64,000 bases of DNA from Geosiphon pyriformis (taxonomy: Eukaryota; Glomeromycota; Glomeromycetes; Archaeosporales; Geosiphonaceae), in the NCBI GenBank assembly GCA_016748015.1, contig JAAOMT010000239.1:683864-747863 (forward strand), given 5' to 3'. Shown here piece after piece: positions 46,985 through 60,296 of the stretch (positions are counted from its first letter, which is position 1; every line of letters begins with the position of its first letter). A program made the position numbers and the translations under genes. The notes under the pieces were generated by a model. It was not told where the DNA came from. It ran no database searches and saw only the letters and a list, made by a program, of their open reading frames with translations.

Positions 46985-47990
46985 TGAAGTAATATGTGTA
47001 AAACCTTTAGAAAAATCATTAAATTTACAAAGTTAAAAGATGATTTATATGAACTGCTTTTGGATGAAATTATTGTTGGAGTTTTTGTTTGTTTGTTTGT
47101 TTCCTTATCGTCACCTTCCGCATTTTCTTTTGTGTATTTTTTCGACTCCTTAAACTGTATACTCACGTTTACAGGCTTATCACAAAAATTTAAAAGTTCT
47201 TCCAAAGTTCAACAGTAGAACAATTTTTAGGGTTGACATCCCAACACTTTTCCAAATATTTTAGCAATCGTAATATTAAGTCTAATATCATTAAAACAAT
47301 TTCATCATGAGAAAGCAATCGTGAGGAATATGATAAAAAGGAGCCTTTTCTGTTACCAATTCCCATCAAAACTATAAATATCCCCGACTGTCAAAAAAAA
47401 ATTTCCACTTAAAACTTCTGGTTGAATGTATAGAATTACTTCATATATTCCTCTTTTTCTCCTCTGTTGCTATTGTTTTTTCATTTTTTGATGTTTAATT
47501 TTTTGCTGGTTAGATAAATTCCAGGATAATATAGGATGTTACCTAAGTGTAGGTCACGAGGAACCATACCAGCAGAATATAGTTCTTTGAATATTTAACT
47601 AAATTAAGTAAATAAATAATAATAATTTGATTGCCTCTTTTAAAGATGTCTTTCTTAATTTTATTGCTACTTCCATCTCTTTTCCTCATGTTTCATATTC
47701 CATTAAACCATGATAATTTATAATATCAAAACGAATAAATCCATCAATAAAGGCTGCTTTATAAATTGTACCGAATCTTCCCTTTCTAATTTTGTTGATA
47801 TTTGACAAACTCTCTCATGGAATTCACTCATAATAATTAAGAATGTTCGGTAGGTGAAGTATAGATTGGATTCTTAATTATTTCATCAACTACTTTACTT
47901 CCACTTGATAAAGTTTTTTCAAAAAATAAGAATTTGCATGCTTCACACTTATTCACTCCATTTCGAATAGGTTAAAACACGAAGAATAAT
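46985..47990 (-). pseudogene. Kinase pseudogene (copy 5), heavily decayed
   Basis: Relics in order on minus: Cys-rich exon-1 end (CEACKFLFFEK), a P-loop region with multiple stops, then a catalytic loop MVPRDLHLGNILYY (HRD changed to PRD), a GDIYSF block with neighbouring deletions, and a C-terminal region of unrelated composition. Many in-frame stops. It corresponds in position to the kinase fragment downstream of AKR copy 1, so the AKR-kinase pair was duplicated together, and the deserts between them have since changed. Confidence 0.8.
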
Positions 47991-47999
47991 CTTAATCCT

Positions 48000-50110
48000 T
48001 TTTTACATGCTATTTTAAATTATCTTGTTTAAACTAATTCATAAATTCATAAATTACCACTTCTTTCTGAATCACAAATAATTTGCTTAATAATGTAACT
48101 TTTTTTTAACTGAAGAATTATATGAAAATAAACATGGTTTAATTTTTCTCAATAAACTCAATATATTCAAATTTTATTTAAAATGAATTTGCATAAAAGT
48201 TTTAAATTTAAATTTGAAAATAAATTAATTAATTTACTAAAATTGATAACTAGTCAATTTTAAATTAAAGATTTAAATAATAATTAATAAATATAAAATA
48301 ATAACATATATTAATTAATAATAAAAATTAAAAAAGCAATTTATGTTAATTTTAACTCAAGTTTCAATTAATAACATCAAATTATTATTATTATTATTAT
48401 AAATTAGTTAATTATTAATTAAAACATTAAATATATGTAATATAATACAAATATATAAAATAATAATTATATTAAACCAATATAAATAATAATATATAAA
48501 TATATATACTTAAATATAACAACATATAATTGTTAAGAAATTTGTTTTTTAAATTTGTTTTTTTATAATATATATTTTTAATATAAAATTATATTGTATT
48601 TAAACTTATAAATTATTATAAAAAATATTATTTAAAATATTAAAACTACTTAAAAATTTTAAAAATTATTTAATAATTAAACAAATATAATTAAATTTTT
48701 TAAATATATACTTTTAAAAAACATATCTTTTTAAATAAACTAGTTTTATAATAAAAAAATTATTTTTTTTAATTTACTTTAATAAAATTTATAAATAATT
48801 TTTAATTTTATATATAATAATATATTTAATTATTATTATTTTTTAAAAAAAACACCAAATATTTAAAAAAATTATTTTAATTTTAATTTTTTATATAGTT
48901 TATTACAATTTTTGTAAATTTTTTTGTTTAAAAATATAGTTTTTTAAAATAATTTACAAAATAATAATTTATAAATTATTAATATGTTAAACTTTGATTT
49001 TTTTTAAACAAAATCAATATTTTTCTCATTTTCTAAAAATAAAACAAATTAAGCAATTATTTACAACTTATTTACTTTTAATATAAAATATATATATAAT
49101 TCTTTTTTTTTAAAAAAATTCAGTGAAATTATTTTTTAATTCGATGAAAAAAAAAATGAATTATTTATTAAAAAAAAAATTAATTTTTTAAAATGTTTGT
49201 TAATTATTATTGTTAAATTAAATTTTTTTAAGAAAAACGATCTTATAATATATAATTTATTTATTTGTTATTTATTTATTTATTTTATTTATTTACTTAT
49301 TTATTTACAAATATTGTTTGATGCAAAAATTTGGATATAATACATTAATATAATAAATATCTTTTTTTTTGGAAAAATCAATATTAAAATTTTTTTATTA
49401 TATCCCCAAATGATTTTTGTATATAATAAAATTATTATTGTTGAAATTGTTTTTCTGCATAAATTCTAGAAAATGGTTTTGATTTTTTGCTTAGTATCAT
49501 AAAGAATTATTTGAGTTTTTAATTTTTTTGAGATTTATTTTAATTTCTAACAAAGAAAAAATAACGATAAATTTTATTCTAAATAAATAAATAAATTGAT
49601 GACTAATTTAAAAGTTATTATATATATTTAATATAATCAATCAGTTAAAAATAACACTGTGAAAAATCATTTTTGTTTATTGAAAAAAAAATAATGATGA
49701 TGAAATTGAAAACTTCAATTTTTAATTGGTTTAAAAATAGTGTTAATCCATCAATATTTTAACGACATAAATAAACAACTTTTTAATTAATCTATAATCA
49801 TATTTAAATTTATGATAAAAATTAATAAACCTACCATTTATTAGTAAATGAAATAAAAGGATACTAAATTAAAATATGTTTATATTTCATAATTGCCTTG
49901 ATTATAACTAATATATATATTACAGTCCTAATTATAATGGCGATAGGCATGCATTTATTGCAAGCGCTTCTTCTTGAAGCTTTTAGTGAACAGAGGGATA
50001 AATAAAAATGATGGCGACGGGAATAAATATAAGATTTGATGATATCAAAAATAAAATTTACGTGTCGGCCTTTTTTGGAATTTAGAAACACGATAAGTTT
50101 TGGCCCTCGC
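48000..50110. other. AT-rich desert
   Basis: Extremely AT-rich, including (TTTA)n near 49250-49310 and A/T homopolymers. A slightly GC-richer patch at 49910-50110 precedes the duplicated kinase promoter. No gene. Confidence 0.6.
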
Positions 50111-50324
50111 AGAATGTGCATCACACGAAGTGTAAATATTTTTTATTAGTATTGTTGTTGTTATATAAAAGAAATTGAACTATTCATTTAATTTAGGTAA
50201 CAAGACAATGTGACAATGAGAAACTTGTTTAGCGTCTCTGTGCATTATAGCTACTTAGATTTGTAGCGAATCACAGTCTGATGAATAAGGTTAATAAATT
50301 GATTTGTTACACGATGCGAAACAA

Positions 50325-50332
50325 TATAAATA
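50325..50332 (+). promoter_or_regulatory. Probable TATA box of kinase copy 6
   Basis: TATAAATA 115 bp upstream of ATG 50447, identical in place to 23948-23955. Confidence 0.55.
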
Positions 50333-50446
50333 AGAACTCGCCTTTAGGACAAATAACTATAAACGTACTATCAAATAAACCTTTAAAGAAACCCTCTTTG
50401 AATAATAACTTATTCACATTTTATCCTTTGTCCGTTATTTTATATC

Positions 50447-51947
50447 ATGGAAAACAAAGAAATTAAAAGAAAAACTCGTCTATACGCTCATGATTGCAAT
50501 GAATGTCAACGTTGTCAACAGATTATTAAATATAATTCATCTAATGATTGTAGAGCATGCCAGCGCATGTTTTTCAAAAAACATTATAAAGACTTTTCAA
50601 GTGGCAATGAAGAAGTTGATAAAATAATTAAGAAACTAATCTATATTCGTAAACATAATGAATTGAATTACTATGAATGGATTCCATGGGAGCATTTGTC
50701 GAATATCAAAGAAATTGCTAGAGGAGGGTTTGGGATAATTTATAAAGCAACCCTAATTGATGGATTAATATATGTTGGAAGTATAAAACATCATGGTTCA
50801 ATGGAATATGAAAGATATAAAAAAGAGATGGAAGTAGCAATAAAAATTATAAAAACAAACAGTTCAGAAGTGTTTAAAGAGGTAACAAACTATTTATATT
50901 TATATATTAATTTAATTCACATTTACCTATTATTTATTTACTATATATATATTATCTATTTATTTAATCTTTTTTTACACTGTGTTTTGATAGTTAAATA
51001 TTCAAAGAGCTATGTTTATTAATAACGGTGGATATAGAAGTTCTTATGTCTCTAAAATATTGGGGATTACGCGAAACGCTGAAACACTCGAGTATGGAAT
51101 TGTGATGGAGTTTGCCAGACATGGAGATATGCGAAAATATTTATCAACAAATTTTCATTCTACGAGTTGGAAAGATAAATTAGAGTTCGCGTCTGATATA
51201 GCTTCTGGACTTTCTTCAATTCATTCTTCTGGTATGGTTCATCGTGACCTACATTCGGGCAACATCCTACAATTATACGCTAATGTGGTAACTATTGGAG
51301 ACCTCGGATTATGTCAACCTACAAACAATGAAGCAAAAACAACAACAGAGGAAAAAAAGTTATTTGGAGTGATTCCATATATTCCACCAGAAGTTTTAAG
51401 AGGAGAAAAGTTTACAACAGCTGGTGATATTTATAGTTATGGAATGTTATTATGGGAATTATCAACAGGAAAACCTCCTTTTCATGATTGTCCTCATGAC
51501 CAAATCCTTATAATAGCTATTTTAAATGGTCAAAGACCTAATATTACCTCCCCATTTATTCCACCTCCAATTGCTAAACTCATTAAAAGGTGTTGGGATG
51601 CTAATTCTAAGAATCGTCCTACTGCTAGAGAACTTACAGAAAAGTTTATGGAACTTCGATATTTGTATAATTATAATAGGTTTAAAAGATGGATACACTT
51701 TGGGAAATCAGATAAACTAAGAAAAATAGCAAAAAATGACTCGACAACAACAAAGATAGCAATTCATCCAGAAGCAGTTTATACAAGTCGTCTTTTAACT
51801 GCTCAAATGGTCAATTTTTCAACAGGTTTGTTTATTTAATTTATAAAATGATTCATTTTATTTGCTTTAATTACATATTTTAACTTTCTTTTTAAAAAAT
51901 TAGTCTATTTACCTGAGAGTAACAAAGTTGAAGAAAATTTTGAATGA
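50447..51947 (+). CDS. TKL-like protein kinase, copy 6 (intact)
   Basis: Three exons (50447-50881, 50994-51825, 51904-51947) join in phase to 436 aa: MENKEIKRKTRLY to VYLPESNKVEENFE. The four-Cys motif is CNECQRC...CRAC. Kinase blocks: IARGGFGIIYKA, VAIKII, MVHRDLHSGNIL, GDLGLC, PPEVLRGEKFTTAGDIYSYG, LWELSTGKPPFHD and CWDANSKNRPTARELT. As in copy 1, the first P-loop Gly is Ala, while the catalytic residues are kept, so some activity is plausible. A ~1.8-kb segment including the promoter is duplicated from or to 23715-25340. It is followed 130 bp downstream by a DNA transposon that copy 1 lacks. Confidence 0.9.
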
Positions 51948-52078
51948 ATTTTTCATGTGTAATCGTTTAAATAAGTTTAAATAGATCTAATCATATTTAT
52001 TTTTTTTTAATCATGATTTTTTAATTTTAATTATTTATATATTTAGCGAAATCATCTTTAATAAAAATATATATGTCA

Positions 52079-52261
52079 TGAGTTGGAACAGGATTTGAGT
52101 TGATTTGGGATTCTAATTCAACTTGAGTTAATTCGGAATCTTTAATTCAACACTGTGTTGATTCCGAATCAACTCAACCAATCACATTATTTGGTTAATT
52201 GGCCAGTAAAAAGTTTTCCTTTCATTAGCCAATCAAAAAAATCAAAGTTTCGATATTTGAC
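52079..52261 (+). repeat. Left terminal inverted repeat
   Basis: Starts TGAGTTGGAACAGG and ends GATATTTGAC. It is the better-preserved (GC-richer) arm. The block TTATTTGGTTAATTGGCCAG is identical in both arms. Confidence 0.85.
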
Positions 52262-52271
52262 GCGTTTTTTT

Positions 52272-54559
52272 ATGGCTTCCCAACATCATTTATCATCGAT
52301 AAATTATGAATGGCTTACTCAAGAAACATTTTCTGATCTTCTTAAAAGCTATTTATTAGCTAGAAGTAAAAAAAGATAAGCCAAAACTTTGCTTTCTCAA
52401 GATTACATAAACTAATGCATTAAGATATTAAAAAATACTTCTGAAGGAGAAAACTTCGATTTTAAATTAAAGTATTGGATACGCACTATCTTTTATATTG
52501 CACAAGTCGAAAGACAAGATATACTTTATCTTAAAAAACTAGTTTGTCTGAAAGAAAAATTATATGAAAAACTATGTGAATTTCATTTAGAAATAGGTCA
52601 TAAAAGAATGAGCAAAACTTATAATGCAGTATAAAATATTAATTTAATTTTTTATATAAATAGATATTAATAATTTTTTATTTATAGATTAAAGATAAAT
52701 ATGCTTGAATGCCTAAAAATTTAGTAAAACAGTTTTGTTTTTGCTGTACTAAATGTATTATATAATAATCTTTAACTCAACCAATAGCTGTAAATCCGAT
52801 TTTAGCAAAAGACTTTATGTGCCATTTATAAGCAGACTTGGTTGATATGTATAATTGACCAAATAATTCTTATAAATATATCTGTCATGTTTGGAATTAT
52901 TTTACAAATTTTTTTTGAACTGCAGCCCTATTTTTTAAAGAAGCAAAAGAAGTAACAAGCTTTCTTTTTAAACTTTTTAACACATTTAAATCTCTAATTA
53001 TTCTTTAAACTAATAATAGAAAAGAGTTTACAGCTAATATAATCAAAAAATTAACAGAAATATGACCAACTATTTATATTATAAATGAATACCTAAGACA
53101 TTCTCAATCTCAAAAATTAATTGAATAAGCAAATAATATACTTTAACAAAAACTTTCAAAATTAATAAAGAATATAAAAACTAATAATTGGTTGCATAAT
53201 TTATATTAAATAACATGTAAAAAACATTATTTTTATATTAATTGAATTATTAAACAATAACTAATTTATTTTTATGTTTAAATACAATAAATACAAAAGT
53301 TTTATAATTATTGGCTTTTTACTTTATCAAATAATATTTGGAAAAAAACTTTTCATCAATTATTTTTTTTTTAAGTTTTTTTTTAAACAATTAATTATGC
53401 AAGAATAAAATTTTTTTAATAACTTAAATATAAAGCCAGCTAATAAAAAACCAATTCAACAGAAAATAAAAAGTAATAGTAATTAGCAACAAAACAAATT
53501 ACAGCAACAAAATAATTAGTAATAACAGCAAAATAACTAGTGACAAAATAACCAACAGCAACAACAAAATAATAAGTGACAAAATAATTAGTAACAACAA
53601 CAATATAATATATAACAAGATAATTAGCAGCAACAAGATAATAAGTAATAAGATAACCAGCAGTAACAGCAAAATAATTAGCAACAAAATAATAAACAAC
53701 AAAATAACCAGTAGTGGCAACAAGATAACCAGTGACAAAATAATAAACAACAAGATAATTAGTAATAATAGCAAAATATCTAATAGTTATAACAAAATAA
53801 CTGGAAGCAGTAACAATAACTATTAAATCAGTAGCAACAATATAACATAGTAAATAATATTAAAAAAAATTAAGAAAAATTGAGTCATAAGTAAAAAAAC
53901 TAAGCAATCTCTTAAAAAATATTGGTATTTACTTTAATAACTTTTATATTTCTTCTGTTATAATTTCAAGAAATAAGATAATATTTTTTATTATTTGCAT
54001 TTTTTAATATTATTTTGTATTAATCTCATATTTTTTAATAGAATAATAATAACCAGAATAATATGCTACATAATATTATTAATTTTTCTACTAATTATTA
54101 TAAAATACACCAAATTGCTTATAATCAATATGTTAATAATATTAAAATAATACAAAAAAAAATGCTGTGTAAAAATATAAATTTTATGTGAATTGGAATT
54201 TTAAAGATCAATTGTTTAAGTACTAATAGAAAGTTTTTTATCTGTAAAATGATCAAAACTGTTAATAAAAAATCATATAAACTGAGATACAAATTAAGAA
54301 TATTAAAAAAATTCTTATCACACAATAAAGTTAATACTTACTAAAACTACTAATTTCCAGAATTATGAAAAATACCAAACACTTTTATTTTTTATATAAA
54401 ATAATCTTATACCAAAGTTAAAAAAAAAAAACAGATTATCAATACAATTATAAAAAAAACTGTAGAATTAATTATTGTAATTGCAAAAAAACTGGGATTT
54501 TATGTAGTATACAATGTTATAATAATAATAGTAATACTTGTAAAAATTGTAACAAATAA
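52272..54559 (+). pseudogene. Integrase-type (rve, DDE) transposase relic with CXC-like tail
   Basis: Single readable frame with many stops: MASQHHLSSINYEWLTQETF, EIGHKRMSKTYNAV, a short intron-like piece, then VKQFCFCCTKC (HHCC-type zinc-binding region), ADLVDMYN, a SLIIL...TNNRKEF block where the expected catalytic Asp of SDNGREF is Asn, and YLRHSQSQKLIE with the Glu kept. This order is that of KRBA2/SCAND3-like and Ginger integrases. A Gln/Asn-rich spacer (53465-53850) follows, and near 54461-54556 a Cys-rich tail YCNCKKTGILC...CKNCNK resembling a tesmin CXC motif. Nearly every stop is reachable by one C-to-T or G-to-A change from Gln, Arg or Trp. Dead. Confidence 0.8.
53465..53850. repeat. 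Imperfect A/C-rich minisatellite (decayed Gln/Asn tract)
   Basis: Variants of AACAAAATAA and CAGCAACAG repeat across ~380 bp. In the transposase frame it reads as Asn/Ser/Ile/Lys with stops, consistent with a former poly-Gln/Asn spacer mutated by C-to-T changes. The long minus-strand Leu/Ile open frame here is an artefact. Confidence 0.75.
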
Positions 54560-54592
54560 TTAGAATTATTAAAATTGATAATAAAAAAATAT

Positions 54593-54795
54593 GTCAAATA
54601 TCAAAACTTTAATTTTTTAATTGGTTAATAAAAAGAAAACTTTTTACTGGCCAATTAACCAAATAATGTAATTAGTTAAGTTAATTCAAAATTAACACTA
54701 TGTTGAATTAAAAATTTCGAATTAACTTAAGTTAAATTAGAATTTCAAATCAACTTAAATTAATACTAAATAAACTCAAATTTTGTTTTAACTTA
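54593..54795 (-). repeat. Right terminal inverted repeat
   Basis: Read from its outer end it begins TAAGTTAAAACAAA and ends GATATTTGAC, matching the left arm with predominantly C-to-T and G-to-A changes plus a short duplication. Confidence 0.85.
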
Positions 54796-54799
54796 TAAA

Positions 54800-55049
54800 A
54801 TATATATAAAGTTAATAATTTGTGATAAGTTATAATAAAAAATTATAAAAAAATAATATACTTTTATGTTATCTTATTTTTATTTTTATTATTATTTTTT
54901 TAATATTTATAATATTAATTAAAACATTTAACTATTTTGTTTTTATATTTTTTTATATTAATTATAATAATTAAATTAAATTTATTAATATTAATATAAT
55001 CAATAATTAAAACACAAATAACAACAACAAAAACAACAACAACAATAAC

Positions 55050-55082
<33 letters not shown>

Positions 55083-55565
55083 TTTTTATAATATTTAATA
55101 TAACTTTGTTTTAAACAACATAAGTAAATTTTATTTAAGCCAACATTTTTTAAAAAATGAAATTATTACCAAATTAATAAGTAATTGATTTTTTTAACAA
55201 AAATTACAATTAAAATTATCTTTTAAATACATAATTTATTTATTATTATATTTAAAAAAATATATTTTTTTTTTTATTATAAATAATTTTATATTTAAAA
55301 TTGTGTTAATTTAAATGATTGATTGATTGATTCATTTAATTATGAACAGAAATTAAATTATTAAAATCCTTAATTTATTTATTTAATTATGTTTTCTGGC
55401 TAAATAATTATTTTTTACACTATTTTTACTATTAAAAAAATGAATTAAACACAAAAAAATAATTATAAGTAATAAATTTAAATTTATTTTTCAAAAAAAC
55501 ATTGAAATTTTTTTTAATAACAATATTAATAACTAATTTTAATATTTATTTATTTTTTTTATTTT
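54800..55565. other. AT-rich, with (AAC/AAT)n microsatellite at 55016-55080
   Basis: No gene. The microsatellite changes from AAC to AAT units along its length. Confidence 0.6.
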
Positions 55566-55685
55566 ATTTATTAATGAGTACAGCCCAACCAAAGTCTAGA
55601 ATAAGTTACAAAGAAAAGTAGCCAACTAAACATGATTCACGCATTTGCTACATGTAACCAGCCACTCGAGCCAATCAAGGCAACA

Positions 55686-58600
55686 CTATACACTTATAGA
55701 AACACTAACCCTATAAATAGCATCAGACAAAAACAAGAACCTATTCTTAAAACTGAAACCGACATCAAGAGAATCCAACACACCAGTAAGATGAACCATG
55801 TCAGCTAAAAGAAGCAGAGCACCTGTACCAAGAGCACTGGTCACAACAATATCATCACCAATCAAACCACTTCTCTCTATGTCAGACCTGAACTTAGTTC
55901 TAAAAAGCCAGAGGTTCATCCTATGACTCTTAGCCAAATGACAGACGAAATCCACTACCACAAAGGCCACTTTCTTCTTGTCATTGAGAGAAACAATGGC
56001 CTCATCCATCCAACTCTTGAGAACAAATCCCTTGCAAAAAACCGAATACAAACCAACATCAGACACCCCCAGAGAGAGATCTTGCAACACAAAAGACGGC
56101 AACAGTAGATTAGGACCCATCAGAGTTTTCCACAAACCACCAAAGTCACCCAAAATATCTGACCACACAGAAGCATTCTTAACACAAGTAAAGCCATGAT
56201 TGGAGAGTTCCATATCACCACAAAATAGACATGACACACCAAGGTAATCTTTATTATACAGCCTCTTTCAAACAGCAACAGGCAACTTGAAATGAACAGC
56301 TTTCATGAAATACATATGAAGAGCAGCAGTGGCTCAACACATATTCCCAGAAAGCATATGAGAGTCAGGATACCAAACTAGAGCAGTATTATTCCAATTG
56401 ACAACCAGACCAAACAAACAAGACAAAACCCCTTGGCCAGGACCCACCTCCCACTGAAACTTACAAATGGAACAAAAAATGTCATGTACAAAATGGCAGG
56501 CATTACCAGAAACTGGCCTGCCATCAGTCAGCCATAACATTATCAGCAATGCCAGCATGACCTTTGACTTTGATCCAGTAGACAGTCAAATCTTTGGATT
56601 TAATCAAATCAACCATATGGTGTCTTTTTATTCAGCAACTATTGCGACAATCCAGCTGCAAGAGACCCAATTCGGCCACACATGCATCAATAGCTGCTTG
56701 ACTATCTGTGTGCAAAGCCACTGAAACAGAGGCAGAAATGCACTCCAAAGTCAGAGCAACAGCCTGTAATTCAGCCAGAGTCAAAGACAGCACACCATGT
56801 ACCTCTACTCCTAAACCTTTGTTCAAGCTAGGAAAATAAGCAGCAGCACCACACGCCACCTGAAACGTACTCAAGCCTTTAAGAGAACTGTCAGTATAAA
56901 CATCAATCTCATCAGCCCACAATCCATGAATCTCTTCACAAATATCAGCAAAAGATGTCAAATCTAAAACACTAGCACAGACAGAAACTAAACTCACAGG
57001 AAGGGGAGCATGCAAACAACTATTCAAGTAAGTGGAGGCCTTCAAAAACCATAAAGGCACGGGGCCTCTAGAACCAAGTTTTTTCCATCGGCAAAATGTA
57101 CGCCAACTAACAACAGAACCATTTTTGTTCAGAAGTTGGTTACCATATGCCACACCAGCAATTTTCAAGGAGCAAACCACATTGAAATACAAAAGATCAC
57201 CCAATACCAATGACATTGGGAAACAGCCAGGAAAGCAAAAGACACAGAAAAGCCTGTTATCCAAAGACAGCTTGTTGTCAAGAAATATACAAACCACATC
57301 CACTAGAAAATTGTTTGAAGTGTTCACTTTTAGCTTAACAGGATATTGAAGAGGATTCAGCGGAGTCCAGCACAAAACCTGCAAATCCAAAAATCAATGT
57401 TCAAACAGTTGACCAAGAATTCCAGAAGAATTTGCAAATTGCACAATAGAAGCTACGTTGCATTTAGCTTGCAACTGTTCAAAAGATTTCAGTCCATAAA
57501 AAGAGAGGTGATACAACACCTCATTGGGAAAGTCTCTCGGCAAATTGGCTTTCGACCTAAGACTTTTTCTAATGAGAACATCCTATTTTAGACAAACAGC
57601 TTTGGAAACAAAACTAAACTGTGTCTGATAACTGACTATGGGCTGCAAAACAGCCAAAACCAGATAAGAGAATTGTTTATCAGAGACAGCCTTCCAGAGA
57701 ACCATATTTGAGAAGAACCTAATATCTGAATTGGCTTTGGCAAGACTCGGCTTAGACAAACCATTGGTGGACAAGAAAATACCCAAATATCGATGACTCA
57801 CACCAGAATTGGCAACAGCAATAGCCTGGCCGTTAATGGATAAAACAGGAACCCCCATTTTTTTGTTGATAGGAATGGCAACTGTCTTCTCATTGTTTAT
57901 GTTAATGTCATTGATGAGGAAAAACTCGCTGACTACATTAAGAATGTGTTGTATAGAGGCTTGCCCATTTCCCACCCAAATAGTGTCATCAACAAAGACA
58001 CCAGCCATGAAAAAAGAAGTCATACTCCCACTAGTCTCAATCCTTTCAGTCTTTGTCACAAAGTTCAAATTGATCTGATAACTACACAAATGATCTTGTC
58101 TCGCAACTTTACATAACAAGAGGTCGTAAAAAATTTTCCATAGAAGAGGTGAGAAAACTTTACCCTGATCCAAACCATCAAGAACTTTGTATTTATCAGA
58201 AAGGCCAAAATCTGTCATGACTCTGTTAAAGTGATTGTTGTGAATGTTGCCAAAAAACTTGATGAACTTGCCACACATTTTGATACAGTATAAACTAGCT
58301 TCCAAATGAGGCCAACCAACAGAGTCATATGCTTTGCACATGTCTTAAAAAACCAGCCAAAGTTCATGGCCTTTTTCCAAAGCATCCTCCACAATTGAAC
58401 CCACAGCTGAAATTGGTAACTGAGTGGAAGTGCCTTTGAGGACAGAAAAGTTGTTACCATGGAGAACATCAAACTTATTACAAGCAAGAGAAATCCTGTC
58501 TGAGAGAACTTTTGACAGAATCTTTCTGGCCATCTCAATCAATACAATAGGCCGTGTATTTGACAAAACACTATTCCAATCATAAGGCTTAGGAATCATG

Positions 58601-60279
58601 GACACCCAGGCCTCTTTCTAATAGACTGGAACATTACCAAAATGCAAACAAGAGTTCAGCAAAGACAACAAACACTCCAAAACCAAACAGCCAGCATGTT
58701 TTCAAAGTTCATTGGTAATACCAGACAAATCAGCAGCTTTGCCATTAGGAAGATTGCTTATAACTGAAGACATCTCACACATGGTAATATTACATATGAC
58801 CAAACTAAAGACACTATCATTAACATAAGCCAAAAAGGCATATTGTTGTGCCCAGAGACCAGACAGGACAGAAAGAGCATTCTGCTTTCTGGTCCAATTA
58901 ACCATGATGTTATTTATTTTGAGCTTTATTTCATTAAGTTCCAAAATAAGAGAATCACCAACAACCAAATGGTCTAAAACAACTTTGCAAAAAGATTGTT
59001 CCAAGATGCTCTGAATTATCTCACCTTTGTCCATATTGAACTTTTCCATACACTTATCAATTACGTCTCTGATAGCAGATCTTTTGGCCACCTCAGATTC
59101 ATAATATTTGGATTTTCTATATTGCTTTCTAACCTTTGCAAGATGACTTATTAAGCCAGCAGAACCCACATCATCCCTGACCATACCAAAAACTTTGGAA
59201 GCTTCAGAAGGGTCAACTTTAAACCAAGTGTCAGCCAGACGATTAAAGCCTAACATATCATCCAGTCTTAGCACTTTTAATAACTTGGCAACCAACAGCT
59301 CTAACCTGGAAAATTTAGAAAAAAGTCTATTCTTAGCACAATCAAATTCACTATACCAATGTCTTAAAAAAATTTTTTCAGCAGAAGCAGTCATGGCTTC
59401 AGTTAGCACCTCCCACATTCCATCTAAGTTGCCACCATCTTCAGCCATTTTGAACCTATCCAGAGAATCCAAAAGCGCACATTCAGAAAGTTTTTTAAAA
59501 TGTGCCCACTTTTTCTCATTAGCATCCTTAATCTTAAACTTCCAGCAATCTTTATTAGCATGCTTGTGGATGCTGTTCAAACAAGCATCCAGAAGACCAC
59601 CCAGCCCAATAGACATTGAGACAGCCAAGTGATCCATGTTAAAAAATTCTGAGACAGAACTAACATCATGATCCACAACAGCTGAAATCAAAGAGTTACT
59701 AACTAGAATATAGTCCAAAATTCTGCTAACACCTCTTGAATTGCTCCAAGTAAGAATTCTAGCTAGAGAGTGGCCACCAAAAACATTAACTAAACCCAAA
59801 CCTAAACATTTTTTAAGACTTGCCCCCTTGACTGAACAGTTTTCATTGAAGTCCTTACCCAAAACAACAAAAGAACTTTTGTTGACAGTATCAGCAATGA
59901 ATGAATTAATAACAGAAGCCTGAGCAAAATAGTTACCACCAGACACACAGGCATAAAGCCCAATGACAGACACAGAAAGCTTGTTCTTAAACAAAAGACA
60001 AATCAAAAGAACTCTGCCCTTCACCTTCTTAACTTTGGAAACATGACGAGTTAGAGAATTGTTCACAAAAATGGCCACACCAGCCCCACAAAACCCAACA
60101 TCCAGACCAAATGTAAAAACCCAAACACCCTCAAACCTTTTCATGATCCATGGTTGTGAACTAAAACACAACTTGGTTTCTGTAACAATCGAGATCAAAC
60201 TACCAGATTTCTTATGCCAGTGAAAAATGTCTTTTTGTTTTGCAGGATTGTTCATTCTCCTAACATTACATGTGGCAAT
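55686..60279 (-). pseudogene. LINE ORF2: APE endonuclease, reverse transcriptase, RNase H
   Basis: Frame from ~60279 (KIATCNVRRMNNPAKQK) down to 56632, broken only by stops at 58702, 58618, 58345, 57583, 57394 and 56632, then a frameshift near 56543 into the frame ending at 55686. Endonuclease: ITETKL-like TETKLC, LGKDFNEN, RILDYILVSNS and MDHLAVSM. RT: LPNGKAADLSGITNEL, DMCKAYDSVGW, FVDDTIWVG (catalytic DD kept) and HRYLGIFLS. RNase H: DVYTDSSLKG, LAELQAVAL, LHTDSQAAID and KVKGHAGIADNVMAD. A Cys/His block, CLFCGDMELSNHGFTC, lies near the C-terminus. The order fits APE-type, I/Tad-like LINEs that carry RNase H. All six stops are TGA, TAG or TAA reachable by single C-to-T or G-to-A changes. 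Confidence 0.9.
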
Positions 60280-60296
60280 TTTCTAAATAAAACTGG

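Larger units (their letters stand above)
52079..54795 (+). mobile_element. Dead Ginger-like DNA transposon with ~185-bp terminal inverted repeats
   Basis: Inverted ends 52079-52261 and 54593-54795 align over nearly their whole length; the right arm has an extra ~20-bp internal duplication. Inside is a transposase relic. No convincing target-site duplication was found at the boundaries. Substitutions between the two arms are almost all C/T or G/A, with the right arm more AT-rich. About 2.7 kb in total. Confidence 0.85.

Noticed and set aside
53499-53774. 91-aa Leu/Ile-only frame on minus, looking like a membrane protein
   Set aside because: It is the complement of the decayed Gln/Asn-coding minisatellite inside the transposon.
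59195-59632. 145-aa plus-strand frame inside the LINE
   Set aside because: Antisense shadow of ORF2.
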